Assembly (NCBI GenBank): GCA_046760985.1
Contig: JBHIFE010000009.1
Span: 1-24,892 of the forward strand
DNA length: 24,892 bases
Direction: 5' to 3'
Source of the DNA: JBHIFE01 sp046760985
Lineage (GTDB): Bacteria; Chloroflexota; Dehalococcoidia; Dehalococcoidales; RBG-16-60-22
The translations under genes and the position numbers were made by a program. The notes under the pieces are model-generated. The model was not told the DNA's origin. It saw nothing but the letters and a program-made list of their open reading frames with translations, and made no database searches. Shown one piece after another: positions 14,432 through 21,968 of this stretch. The stretch's first letter is position 1, and every line of letters begins with the position of its first letter.

Positions 14432-15879
14432 AGGTATTTAATACCCTTTCCGGGCAGAAAGAAGAGTTTTTACCACAGGGCGATGTAGTAAAGATGTATG
14501 TCTGTGGCATTACACCCTATGATGAGGCTCACCTTGGTCATGCCATGAGCTACATCATCTTTGATGTTATCTGGCGTTATCTTCGGTTTCGTGGCTATAA
14601 AGTGAAGTATGTGCAGAACATTACTGATATTGACGATAAGATTATAAACCGAGCCAGTATAGTGGGGATTTCTCCCCAGGAACTGGCGGAAAAATTTACT
14701 GAGAGCTATTTTGCTGACATGGATGCGCTGAATATCGGTCGGGCTGATATCTACCCCCGAGCTACTGAAGAGATACCAAAAATTATTGAGGTGGTTCAGG
14801 GCTTGATAGATAAGGGTTATGCTTACCCGGCACAGGGTAGTGTCTATTTCCGAATAAGAAATGTGCCTGATTACGGGAAGCTGTCTCACCGCAGTCTGGA
14901 GTCAATGATGGCGGGGATGCGGATTGAAGCCGGGGAGGAGAAAGAGCATCCTATGGACTTTGTCCTGTGGAAGGCATCAAAGCCGGGTGAGCCGATGTGG
15001 GAGAGTCCGTGGGGTGCGGGCAGACCGGGCTGGCATATTGAGTGCAGCGCTATGTCGCTAAAATACCTGGGGGATACCCTTGACATTCATGGTGGAGGGC
15101 AGGATTTGGTTTTTCCCCATCATGAGAATGAGATAGCCCAGTCAGAAAGCTTTACCGGGAATAAACCTTTTGTCAAGTACTGGCTGCATAATGGTATGGT
15201 GCAGTTGGGCGAAGAGAAAATGAGCAAGTCGCTGGGGAATCTGATAACGATAAAAGAGGCACTGGAGAGATACAGTGCCGATGCCATTCGCATCTTCGTG
15301 CTCAGCTCTCATTACCGCAGTCCCCTGACCTATTCTGAGGAGGCTCTGGAAGCAGCGGAAAGGGGAGCAGATAGGCTGCGTAATACGGTTAATACTGAGT
15401 TGGATGACCCGATTGTAAAGTACAAGAATGTGTTTGATACCGATACCTATAGACAGCACTTTGTTGAGGCTATGGATGACGATTTCAATACGGCTCAGGC
15501 TTTAGCTGCCCTTTTTGATTTAGCCAGAGACATTAACCGGGCGAGCGAAGCAGGTTATAGTGTTGCCCGAGCCCAACAAGTATTATCAGAGCTGGCAGGG
15601 GTGTTGGGTTTGACCTTTAAGCTATTTTGGGCTAAACCTCTTGATGCTGAACTATTTGCTCAAATTAGTGCCTCAGTTTATCAGGAGCTAAATCGTGCCG
15701 GTATTCCAGACGAAAAGCAAGATGCTGAAAAAATAATTGAAAATCTGATTAAGATACGCAACGAACTCAGGGAAGCCAAGCAGTGGCAACAGGCTGATAT
15801 GATTCGGGCGAAACTGGATGAAGTCGGCATAGCTCTTGAAGATACTCCTAAGGGGACGGTGTGGAAGCGGAAGAGATAG
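14428..15879 (+). CDS. cysS: Cysteinyl-tRNA synthetase
   Basis: This 483-aa class I synthetase charges tRNA-Cys. The HIGH-type motif is HLGH (35-38) and the KMSKS motif is at 264-268. Zinc ligands are visible at C26, C206, H231 and E235, the set that gives cysteine specificity. The C-terminal part after about 380 is the usual helical tRNA-binding region, ending in DTPKGTVWKRKR. Length is normal. Its start overlaps the ispF stop (ATGA), making it the third member of ispD-ispF-cysS. This linkage is known in other bacteria; the reason for coupling is not evident from the sequence. It ends nine nt from the convergent radical SAM gene. Confidence 0.97.
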   Translation: MKVFNTLSGQKEEFLPQGDVVKMYVCGITPYDEAHLGHAMSYIIFDVIWRYLRFRGYKVKYVQNITDIDDKIINRASIVGISPQELAEKFTESYFADMDALNIGRADIYPRATEEIPKIIEVVQGLIDKGYAYPAQGSVYFRIRNVPDYGKLSHRSLESMMAGMRIEAGEEKEHPMDFVLWKASKPGEPMWESPWGAGRPGWHIECSAMSLKYLGDTLDIHGGGQDLVFPHHENEIAQSESFTGNKPFVKYWLHNGMVQLGEEKMSKSLGNLITIKEALERYSADAIRIFVLSSHYRSPLTYSEEALEAAERGADRLRNTVNTELDDPIVKYKNVFDTDTYRQHFVEAMDDDFNTAQALAALFDLARDINRASEAGYSVARAQQVLSELAGVLGLTFKLFWAKPLDAELFAQISASVYQELNRAGIPDEKQDAEKIIENLIKIRNELREAKQWQQADMIRAKLDEVGIALEDTPKGTVWKRKR

Positions 15880-15888
15880 TGTCTGGGA

Positions 15889-17601
15889 TTACCGCTGCCC
15901 AATTGCCCAATACCAGAGGGAGCGTAGTAGTTTTAGCTTGACCAGCCCAACCGGTAGGGCTAATTCCGTCTTCTCACTCACCGGGGACATATTTATCCTA
16001 TCTATCTCTGCTTTTAAGTGGGCTAGCTCCTCCTCAGAGTTATCCCCGGATAAAATGTGGTCAATACGTGGTATCATATCCCGGGCAGCTCGGAGGCGTT
16101 TTTCCCCTGTCTTGAGCATCTCCTCAGAAATAATCCCATATTTGGCTTTCACCTCGTTGAGACGCAATATGGCTTCATAAGCAGTGTCCACAATCTGCTG
16201 GCGTGTCATCCACTTTGTCTCGTAGTTCAGGGTATACTTCCAGCTCGGGGCTAATAGGGCTCGGCGATGCTCTTCCAGTGTGCGAAACAGGATGTGGTAC
16301 CCATAGCGTTCCGGTTGCTCGAAAGCCAAGGAGCCCGGGTCAAGGAAAGGTGCCAGCGGTGCCATAAACAGGGAGAGCCGCTTGTCCCCGTTAAACTTCT
16401 GAAGCAGGAAGTCGCAGTAATTAACGGTATCCATTACCGATTGGGGTGTTTGCTTTGGCAGCCCGATCATAAAGAAGACATCCAGTCGCCCGCAGCCAAC
16501 ATCAAGGGCATCGCTCAGCGTTTGCTCCAGAGCCTTATTGGAATAGTGTTTGCCGGCAGCTCTTCTCACCTCGGGGGCGTGAGTTTCCGGGGAAATCTGA
16601 AGGCAGAAGTCAGGACAGGATAGGCTAACCTGCTGCAAGAAGTCCCTTGATGCCGGAGAGAATATTTCAACAATAAATTGATTTTTCACTTTCTCTTTTC
16701 GGAGCAAGTGTAAGAGCTGGTTAACATACTCATCGCCTGGCTGGTGCACATCTCCTAGGATGAAGATAGGACCACTACTAAAGCGCTCAATTTGCTTTAT
16801 ATCTCTAATAACCGATTCTGGAGAGCGGAAAACAGTTTTTCCCCGATGATAAAAGTTTCGGAAGGCAGCGGCGGAGCCACCGCAGATAACACAATCCTGG
16901 GTGCAACCACGGCAGGTAAACACTGCGGTAATTGGATAGTTTGTCCAGTTCTTAAAAGGTGCATAGCTGGCAAGGTCACGGTATCTAATCACCGAACGCA
17001 CAATATTGGCATAATGGTTGTCCATTACCCCATTAAGGTCGGCGGGAACATGGGAGAAAGGATTCTCCCGTATCTTACCCTGGCTATCCCGCCAAACCAG
17101 ATTAGGCACAGTTTCAGGCTCTTCTCCGCTTTTTAGGCAATCCATTAGCTGCCGGAATGGTTCTTCAGTAGAGTCACCTCTGAGCACATAGTCTATTTCA
17201 GGGTAGCCAAGCAGTTCCCGAGAGTAGTAAGAAGCAGAAAACCCGCCGAAAACTATCTTTGCCTCAGGGTGGTATTTCCTGACTAATCTGGCTACCTCAA
17301 TAGCGCCGTGAGCATGCACCAGCCAGTGTAAATCAATACCAAAGACTGGCGACTTGAGTTGCTTTATCATTGCCTCGGCATCAAAGTTCAGGTCATTGAG
17401 CATACGCACCGCCAGGTTAACAATGCGCACCCGGTAGCCAGTGCGCTCCAGATATTCAGCAATACTGGCGAAGCCAATAGGATACATCTCAAAGACTGAG
17501 GAGGAGGGAATCAGGTCACTAACCGGTCCGTAAAGAATCGTTTTCTGGCGGAAATCATACACGCTGGGGGGGTGCAGCAGAACCAGGTCAGATTGAGACA
17601 C
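15889..17601 (-). CDS. B12-type radical SAM protein, resembling the Ta0216 family
   Basis: This 570-aa protein has an N-terminal B12-binding-like Rossmann domain (about 1-180) and a radical SAM domain (about 220-450). The iron-sulfur motif is CTQDCVIC, with ligands C233, C237 and C240; C230 is an extra nearby cysteine. The cobalamin-type segment reads DLHWLVH at 90-96, where a canonical DxHxxG would have glycine, so base-off B12 binding is uncertain. The C-terminal 120 residues are charged and helical. I recall a TIGR04190-like family (Ta0216); this is not verified. The substrate is unknown. The gene is last in a four-gene operon with two UbiA prenyltransferases. TAGGAG, which includes the upstream stop codon, precedes the GTG at 17601. 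Confidence 0.85.
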   Translation of the reverse strand: MSQSDLVLLHPPSVYDFRQKTILYGPVSDLIPSSSVFEMYPIGFASIAEYLERTGYRVRIVNLAVRMLNDLNFDAEAMIKQLKSPVFGIDLHWLVHAHGAIEVARLVRKYHPEAKIVFGGFSASYYSRELLGYPEIDYVLRGDSTEEPFRQLMDCLKSGEEPETVPNLVWRDSQGKIRENPFSHVPADLNGVMDNHYANIVRSVIRYRDLASYAPFKNWTNYPITAVFTCRGCTQDCVICGGSAAAFRNFYHRGKTVFRSPESVIRDIKQIERFSSGPIFILGDVHQPGDEYVNQLLHLLRKEKVKNQFIVEIFSPASRDFLQQVSLSCPDFCLQISPETHAPEVRRAAGKHYSNKALEQTLSDALDVGCGRLDVFFMIGLPKQTPQSVMDTVNYCDFLLQKFNGDKRLSLFMAPLAPFLDPGSLAFEQPERYGYHILFRTLEEHRRALLAPSWKYTLNYETKWMTRQQIVDTAYEAILRLNEVKAKYGIISEEMLKTGEKRLRAARDMIPRIDHILSGDNSEEELAHLKAEIDRINMSPVSEKTELALPVGLVKLKLLRSLWYWAIGQR

Positions 17602-17613
17602 TTAAGTCAACTC

Positions 17614-18504
17614 CTAGAAAACCGTAGCCAGGATATAGCCAATGCCCAGAAGCAACTGAGTTAAAAGGACAACCAGAACATTGTTAGCCATAGCTGGTAT
17701 CAGTCTGGTCATTTCTTCATGTTTTAAGGCACCCTGAATAGCCTTTATCGCCAGGGGAAGGGTCAGCAAGGCTATTAGTGAGAAGACCGGCATCAGTCCG
17801 ACTACTACGCCACCGATTACCCACAAATAAACCAGCACTGTCAGCACTGAATAGACTAGACTTGCCTTTGCCTTCCCCAGGGTGATGGGTAGGGTCTTTC
17901 TATTGATTTTGCTATCGGCTTCAGTGTCGGGGAATTCGTTCAGAAGAAGCAGGTTATGCACCAAGATGCCGGAGGGGATGGCTGCCACAATTGCGGGCGA
18001 GGTGTAGGCAGCGGTTTGAACAAAGTAAGCTCCCAGGACCGGCAAAACTCCCAGCCCCACCCCGGGAGACCACTCTGGCCATGGTAGCTTGAGTATGAAC
18101 GGGCTATAAAGGAGTATGCATATAGCGGCTATCAGCAGTAGAGGTAGCAGTAGCCAACCGGTGACAATTATGAAGTAAATACCTATAGGTATGGTCAGCA
18201 GGAAGGAGGTCATGCCGAGCCAAAAGACCTGTTTTGGTTTGAGGAGACCAGCGGGGAGAATGCCGCTGCCACCGCTGAAGGGAGTCCTTCTCGTGGCTAA
18301 GTCAACTCCACTTCTATAGTCAAAATAGTCATTAAGGGTATTGACGCTGATGTGAGCCAGAAGCAGCCCGATAAAAGCCAGCAAAGCATAGCCAAGATGA
18401 AAGTAACCATGATACCAAGCGATGCTGGTACCCAGGAAAGCCAATACCACGGAAAGAAGCAGGAAATGCGGTCTGGTCTCCAGAAACCATATTTTCAGTT
18501 TCAC
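17614..18504 (-). CDS. UbiA-family prenyltransferase (MenA-like)
   Basis: This 296-aa membrane protein transfers a polyprenyl chain to an aromatic or other acceptor. The two Mg-diphosphate motifs are NDYFDYRSGVD (58-68), followed by RRTPFSGGSG, and NEFPDTEADSK (189-199). About nine hydrophobic spans are visible. The RTPFSGGSG run is typical of MenA-type enzymes, but related proteins act on other acceptors, and no other menaquinone gene lies here. The GTG start at 18504 overlaps the TGA of the preceding 41-aa ORF. The radical SAM gene begins 12 nt after the stop. It is a paralogue of the UbiA half of the protein at 18630, and the two may use different acceptors or different chains. Confidence 0.92.
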   Translation of the reverse strand: MKLKIWFLETRPHFLLLSVVLAFLGTSIAWYHGYFHLGYALLAFIGLLLAHISVNTLNDYFDYRSGVDLATRRTPFSGGSGILPAGLLKPKQVFWLGMTSFLLTIPIGIYFIIVTGWLLLPLLLIAAICILLYSPFILKLPWPEWSPGVGLGVLPVLGAYFVQTAAYTSPAIVAAIPSGILVHNLLLLNEFPDTEADSKINRKTLPITLGKAKASLVYSVLTVLVYLWVIGGVVVGLMPVFSLIALLTLPLAIKAIQGALKHEEMTRLIPAMANNVLVVLLTQLLLGIGYILATVF

Positions 18505-18626
18505 TTCTTTTCCTTATGAGCTATCTCTACATGCTTCCGCCAGCACCACTCGTGCACATAAACGGCACACCTGGCACAGTAATAAATATAGGCTCTGGCT
18601 TCTTTTCTACAAACGGGACAGTTCAT
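18501..18626 (-). CDS. 41-aa two-CxxC zinc-ribbon-like peptide
   Basis: This small ORF runs from ATG at 18626 to TGA at 18503-18501. It starts three nt after the stop of the split-barrel/UbiA fusion and overlaps the next GTG by 4 nt (GTGA). It encodes CPVC near the N-terminus and CARC about 14 residues later, then HEWCWRKH, so four to six Cys/His could hold zinc. A lysine-rich tail follows. The exact fit between two operon genes and the paired CxxC motifs argue for a real gene. I do not recognise the family. It could be a zinc-binding accessory peptide or a regulator; its function is unknown. Confidence 0.72.
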   Translation of the reverse strand: MNCPVCRKEARAYIYYCARCAVYVHEWCWRKHVEIAHKEKK

Positions 18627-18629
18627 TGG

Positions 18630-20156
18630 CTACCTCACTGCCTGCTTGAGACCGAGAAAAATATCTTTCTGCTTTTCAATATAACGGTACATTAGGACGA
18701 CAAAGCCTATGAATACAACACCGAGAATAACCACATAGGCGAATCCTTGAGTGCCAAGCGATTCCCAGGCAAAGGCTAAAGTGAGAAGTAATCCGGTAGC
18801 TAAATGACTGATTACGGTCAAGGCGTTAGCCGGCGCGAGGTCGAATGATCTTGAATGATGCCTTCTGGCATATTGTATCGCCCTGATGGCGAGGGGAAGT
18901 GTTATTAATCCCAGTAAAGTGGTTAAGGGAAGGACACCACTGGCTACCCCCAGCCCGATGGAAAGATATACCCCTACCATGATAACGGTGTAGAGGATTA
19001 CTGCCCTTTCTCGTCCCAGTCTTACTACCAGCGTGTTCTTTCCCACCCGTTTATCGGCGGTATAGTCGGGGAACTCGTTGATATAAAGCACTGCTGTAAT
19101 GAGGAGAGATACTGGAATTGCGGCTATCACTGGAACCCAACTGAAGCTTTGCGTTTGCACATAATAAGCTCCCAGCGTCATCAAAATACCGAAGTTCACC
19201 CCGACCAATAGTTCACCAACTCCCCTTTTTGCCCAGTTAAAGGGTTCCGCGGTATAGAATATACCGCAGACAAGCCCAATAGCTCCCAGGATGAGGATTA
19301 GCGGTCCCCTTGCCCAGGCGAGATAAAAACCGATAAAGGCGCTGAGAAGGAAGAAAAGTAAAGCTCCAGAAAGCACCTCAAGTGGGGTGAGGAGTCCCAG
19401 TTGAATTACCCGGCTCCCCCCGCTGAAAGGACGAACGAACTCTCGGTTCACCTCGTCGTTGCCGCTCCTGTGGTCGGAATAGTCATTTATGACATTGACG
19501 CCGAGATGAATTAGTACACCGGCAAGCAGGGTCAGCAGGAAAAATCCCCAGTAGAAAATACCAGTGGTAAACCAAGCTACCGCCGTTCCGAGAAGAATAG
19601 GGACAATGCTGGCAGTGAGAAAGGAAACTCTAAGCGCCATCCCCCAGTTCTTCAGCTTCACCTTGATAAGGTGCCAATCACTTACCACCTGTTGGTTTTG
19701 GGGGAACTCAATAACTGTTGGCGGCATCCCCTGAACTATCTCGTTGAAAATACGGAATTTTATGGTTTCTGGCACTACCTTGATACAGTCAAGCACGCTG
19801 GCATTTCCGGTTTCGGTGAGGTATTTGACTACAGGCGACCTTTTGGCGGTCATCTCCAAGGCTCGTTCCCTTTCCTTCCGCTCCCTTACGAAAAGTGCTT
19901 TCCCGGTGATTTCCATTTCCTTGGATTCATTGATGTTAGCTCCAGGGTCGTGGGCGAGAAGTGAAATTGAGGGATAATTGGTCATCTGAACTGTCTTGGG
20001 GTCACCCTTTAGCGTAGCTAGGTAAATGTTGAAGTTCTGGTCAATGGCATAATGCATCATACGAATTCTTAATCTCTCTCCGGCTGAGGTAGCAACCGCA
20101 GCCACTTCAACATTTTCCATTAGCGACAAAATTTCTTCCCGACTATGCTGGCTCAT
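18630..20156 (-). CDS. Fusion of PNPOx-like split-barrel domain and UbiA prenyltransferase
   Basis: This 508-aa protein combines two domains not usually joined. Residues 1-150 resemble the pyridoxamine phosphate oxidase / FMN-binding split barrel: SREEILSLMENVEVAAVATS, then HYAIDQNFNIYLATLKGDP and SISLLAHDP. After a link at about 150-165 comes a complete UbiA domain with NDYSDHRSGND (224-234), RPFSGGS and EFPDYTADKR (361-370). About nine membrane spans run to the end. UbiA carries out prenyl transfer at the membrane; the barrel probably binds FMN or F420 on the cytosolic side and could reduce the product or sense flavin. It leads the operon with its own promoter. The ATG at 20156 is close to TSS and upstream sequence. 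Both domain calls are firm; the joint role is inferred. Confidence 0.9.
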   Translation of the reverse strand: MSQHSREEILSLMENVEVAAVATSAGERLRIRMMHYAIDQNFNIYLATLKGDPKTVQMTNYPSISLLAHDPGANINESKEMEITGKALFVRERKERERALEMTAKRSPVVKYLTETGNASVLDCIKVVPETIKFRIFNEIVQGMPPTVIEFPQNQQVVSDWHLIKVKLKNWGMALRVSFLTASIVPILLGTAVAWFTTGIFYWGFFLLTLLAGVLIHLGVNVINDYSDHRSGNDEVNREFVRPFSGGSRVIQLGLLTPLEVLSGALLFFLLSAFIGFYLAWARGPLILILGAIGLVCGIFYTAEPFNWAKRGVGELLVGVNFGILMTLGAYYVQTQSFSWVPVIAAIPVSLLITAVLYINEFPDYTADKRVGKNTLVVRLGRERAVILYTVIMVGVYLSIGLGVASGVLPLTTLLGLITLPLAIRAIQYARRHHSRSFDLAPANALTVISHLATGLLLTLAFAWESLGTQGFAYVVILGVVFIGFVVLMYRYIEKQKDIFLGLKQAVR

Positions 20157-20206
20157 AATCCTGTCTGTTAATTCCTCTCCAGGCAGAAATCTCAGATACG
20201 ATATTG

Positions 20207-20237
20207 ATTATAGCAAAAATGTAGAAGGCATTGCCAA
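20207..20237 (-). promoter_or_regulatory. Promoter of the split-barrel/UbiA operon
   Basis: On the minus strand, TGCTATAAT (20215-20207) is a perfect extended -10. TTGGCA (20237-20232) is a fair -35 at 19 nt, within the inverted repeat at 20227-20247. The start near 20200 gives a 44-nt leader. Confidence 0.55.
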
Positions 20238-20247
20238 CAGCAATGCC
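20227..20247 (-). terminator. Inverted repeat overlapping the operon promoter; operator or weak terminator
   Basis: GGCATTGC (20227-20234), a five-base loop and GCAATGCC (20240-20247) form a perfect 8-bp stem. On the minus strand it is followed by TTCTACATTTTT, so it could weakly end the transcript of the 47-aa zinc ribbon gene. It also covers the candidate -35 of the UbiA operon and could be a repressor site. Confidence 0.4.
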
Positions 20248-20311
20248 CTCACTGGCTAGGGTAACAACCTATAGCCGAAAAACTCAATCATTCAAATGTA
20301 AGCAATAATAC

Positions 20312-20355
20312 ACCTTTGCGGGGGAGAGCCCGATAAGCAAAGGTCTTTTTTATTT
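20312..20355 (+). terminator. Plus-strand terminator-like hairpin without a plus-strand gene
   Basis: ACCTTTGC (20312-20319) pairs with GCAAAGGT (20337-20344) and TTTTTT follows at 20346-20351. The T-run is only on the plus strand, while all neighbouring genes are on the minus strand. The rest of 20157-20414 shows no ORF. Confidence 0.5.
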
Positions 20356-20414
20356 GCAGACTATCCTCAAATTCGGAAAGACGTCCAAATATAAGGTGAA
20401 GAGCGTTGATAAGC

Positions 20415-20558
20415 TTATCCCTTGCCAATGCGGAATACCTTGGTACCGCAGTTGGGGCAGACTCCCTGTGTTGCCGGGCGCTTATTCTTGAGCGTAATTG
20501 ATTGAGGATTTCTCATCTCTACCTTTTTTCTACACTTCATACAGTATGCCTGTGGCAT
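20415..20558 (-). CDS. 47-aa DUF5679-like zinc-ribbon protein
   Basis: This small protein runs from ATG at 20558 to TAA at 20417-20415. It encodes AYCMKCRKKVEM near the start and CPNCGTKVFRIGKG at the end, two CxxC pairs separated by a basic stretch (TLKNKRPATQG). This layout matches the small DUF5679 family common in Chloroflexota, whose function is unknown; nucleic-acid binding is a plausible guess. AGGAGG lies eight nt before the ATG. A near-ideal promoter (TTGACA, 17 nt, TGC-TACTCT) lies just upstream, making a single-gene unit. Confidence 0.85.
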   Translation of the reverse strand: MPQAYCMKCRKKVEMRNPQSITLKNKRPATQGVCPNCGTKVFRIGKG

Positions 20559-20588
20559 TTTTCAAACCTCCTGCATCTTTTGTCAAGC

Positions 20589-20617
20589 AGAGTAGCAAAC
20601 ATATTGGTATTTGTCAA
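20589..20617 (-). promoter_or_regulatory. Promoter of the 47-aa zinc-ribbon gene
   Basis: On the minus strand, a perfect TTGACA (20617-20612), a 17-nt spacer and TACTCT (20594-20589) preceded by TGC form a strong promoter. Transcription would start near 20582, about 24 nt before the ATG. Confidence 0.72.
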
Positions 20618-20643
20618 TACCTAGAGGCTAAAAACAGGACAAT

Positions 20644-21270
20644 TTATTGGCTGCCTCTAATATTTGTCCTAACTGCGCTCCTTCCCCGCGTGGGGGGACG
20701 CCACATAAACCATGTGGGCACCCCGAAAACCGGTGTCTCGCCACTTACCGAGAAGCCAAAGCGCTCATAGAGGCGCACGTTCTCCGGCTTGTCCGTCTCC
20801 AGATAAGCCGCCTCTCCAAGCTGGTCAACATGCTTGCAGAAGTGCTCTAACAGTTGGCTCCCGATGCCCTGACCTTGTCTCTCCGGCAGGACACCAATCG
20901 GGCCAAAGTGCCAGTGCGGCTGCTTCGGGTCATGCTTTGCCCAGATGGAGTTAAACCTCAGTACCCTCGGTAGTGTGCCCCGAAGTGCATTGAGCACGGA
21001 TGGTAACACTGTTAGAATCTGCAGAGGCGACACTTGGCAGCGTGGCCATTCCACCATACGCATAACACCGATAGTCTGGCCGCTCTCCTTAGCTAAGAGC
21101 ACCTGGCCTGGGAAACGCCCGAGCATCGTCCTGAAACTGGTCTCAATAGCGCGGCGCCGCCCCTGGAAGACCGTGAGCTGAATAGGATTAGTGGCAAAGG
21201 CACGACTGAGTAAAACCGAGGCTTCTAGAATCTCCCTTGGCTGTGCTGGCTCGATGACGATTTGCTCCAT
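20644..21270 (-). CDS. GNAT-family N-acetyltransferase
   Basis: This 208-aa protein transfers an acetyl group from acetyl-CoA to an unknown amine. The acetyl-CoA motif is GVLPERQGQGIGSQLLE, with the RxxGxG core at 131-136. LYERFGFSVSGETPVFGVP is the conserved C-terminal strand and helix. GAGGAGG is six nt before the ATG at 21270; an upstream TTG at 21285 would include that site, so I reject it. The C-terminal tail past TWFMWRPP is basic and poorly conserved-looking. It lies 38 nt after the DUF2269-like gene and probably shares its promoter. Substrate cannot be judged. Confidence 0.88.
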   Translation of the reverse strand: MEQIVIEPAQPREILEASVLLSRAFATNPIQLTVFQGRRRAIETSFRTMLGRFPGQVLLAKESGQTIGVMRMVEWPRCQVSPLQILTVLPSVLNALRGTLPRVLRFNSIWAKHDPKQPHWHFGPIGVLPERQGQGIGSQLLEHFCKHVDQLGEAAYLETDKPENVRLYERFGFSVSGETPVFGVPTWFMWRPPTRGRSAVRTNIRGSQ

Positions 21271-21308
21271 GTGTTTCCTCCTCAAATCATGCCACGGAAG
21301 AGTCGAGC

Positions 21309-21815
21309 CTATAGGTAGCGAGAGGCTATCATGGTAGCTAGGGCAATGATAATGAGCACGAAGTTGACGCGGCTGAGAGTCTCAACTCGGGCGGAGAGCT
21401 GATGCAGTTGCTGGCCCTCATCGGGGTTGGGAGCACGCTCTTCGATACTGCGGCCGAGTCTATCCATACGGAGTCCGGTCGGTGCTATGAAGCCGAAGCC
21501 CACTACCCCGGCAGCCACTGTTGCCACCAACCCAATAATCATAGCCCAACCCCATCCAGTTACGAATAATGTATTGAGAGCACCTGACCGCATGATAAGC
21601 GTCATTGCCACACCAGTCCCTATGAGGATGATAAAGCTAATCCCATTGATGGGTAAGAGTATCGGCATTAGCGAGCGCATGACAGGGCTCTGGATGGGAG
21701 GGCCCAGGCGCTTCAGCTTAGGCTCCAGGATGGGAACTATGAAGAGGTAACTGCCTGCCACGTATATGCCAAAGATGACGTGCAGTATCCGCAAAAAGAC
21801 CATTGGAGCATCCAT
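21309..21815 (-). CDS. DUF2269-like four-helix membrane protein
   Basis: This 168-aa protein has four clear membrane spans: about residues 5-30, 50-72, 85-112 and 145-166. A charged loop (RLGRSIEERAPNPDEGQQLH) lies between the last two. The pattern LRILHVIFGIYVAGSYLF with an early His, and a second block at FIILIGTGVAMTL, resembles DUF2269 and related CopD-like integral membrane proteins. Function is unknown. GGAAGG is five nt before the ATG at 21815. It leads a two-gene unit with the GNAT enzyme, behind a promoter with a palindrome over the -35. Confidence 0.75.
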   Translation of the reverse strand: MDAPMVFLRILHVIFGIYVAGSYLFIVPILEPKLKRLGPPIQSPVMRSLMPILLPINGISFIILIGTGVAMTLIMRSGALNTLFVTGWGWAMIIGLVATVAAGVVGFGFIAPTGLRMDRLGRSIEERAPNPDEGQQLHQLSARVETLSRVNFVLIIIALATMIASRYL

Positions 21816-21847
21816 TACTACCTTCCTTTCTACTTAGTTTGTTAGGC

Positions 21848-21876
21848 ATAGTAGCAGATAAATTGATACTCATCAA
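21848..21876 (-). promoter_or_regulatory. Promoter and palindromic operator of the DUF2269-GNAT unit
   Basis: On the minus strand, TTGATG (21876-21871), a 17-nt spacer and TGC-TACTAT (21853-21848) form a strong promoter. The -35 sits in the palindrome TTGAT-GAGT-ATCAA (21876-21863), a likely repressor or activator site. The start would be near 21841, 26 nt before the ATG. Confidence 0.65.
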
Positions 21877-21968
21877 TACTAGGAATACCCTATATTTTAA
21901 CAATGAATTGCAGTGAATTTTGCAGAAAAATTTTGGAAAGTAATATGGAGGCACAGGTTTTTTCCTCT

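Noticed and set aside
18501..20156. A frameshift or merged gene explaining the split-barrel/UbiA fusion
   Set aside because: The reading frame is continuous through the link at residues 150-165 with no start codon and ribosome binding site placed to begin a separate UbiA gene.
20498..20770. A 90-aa plus-strand ORF
   Set aside because: It is antisense to the start of the 47-aa zinc ribbon gene, its promoter and the end of the GNAT gene, and lacks a ribosome binding site.
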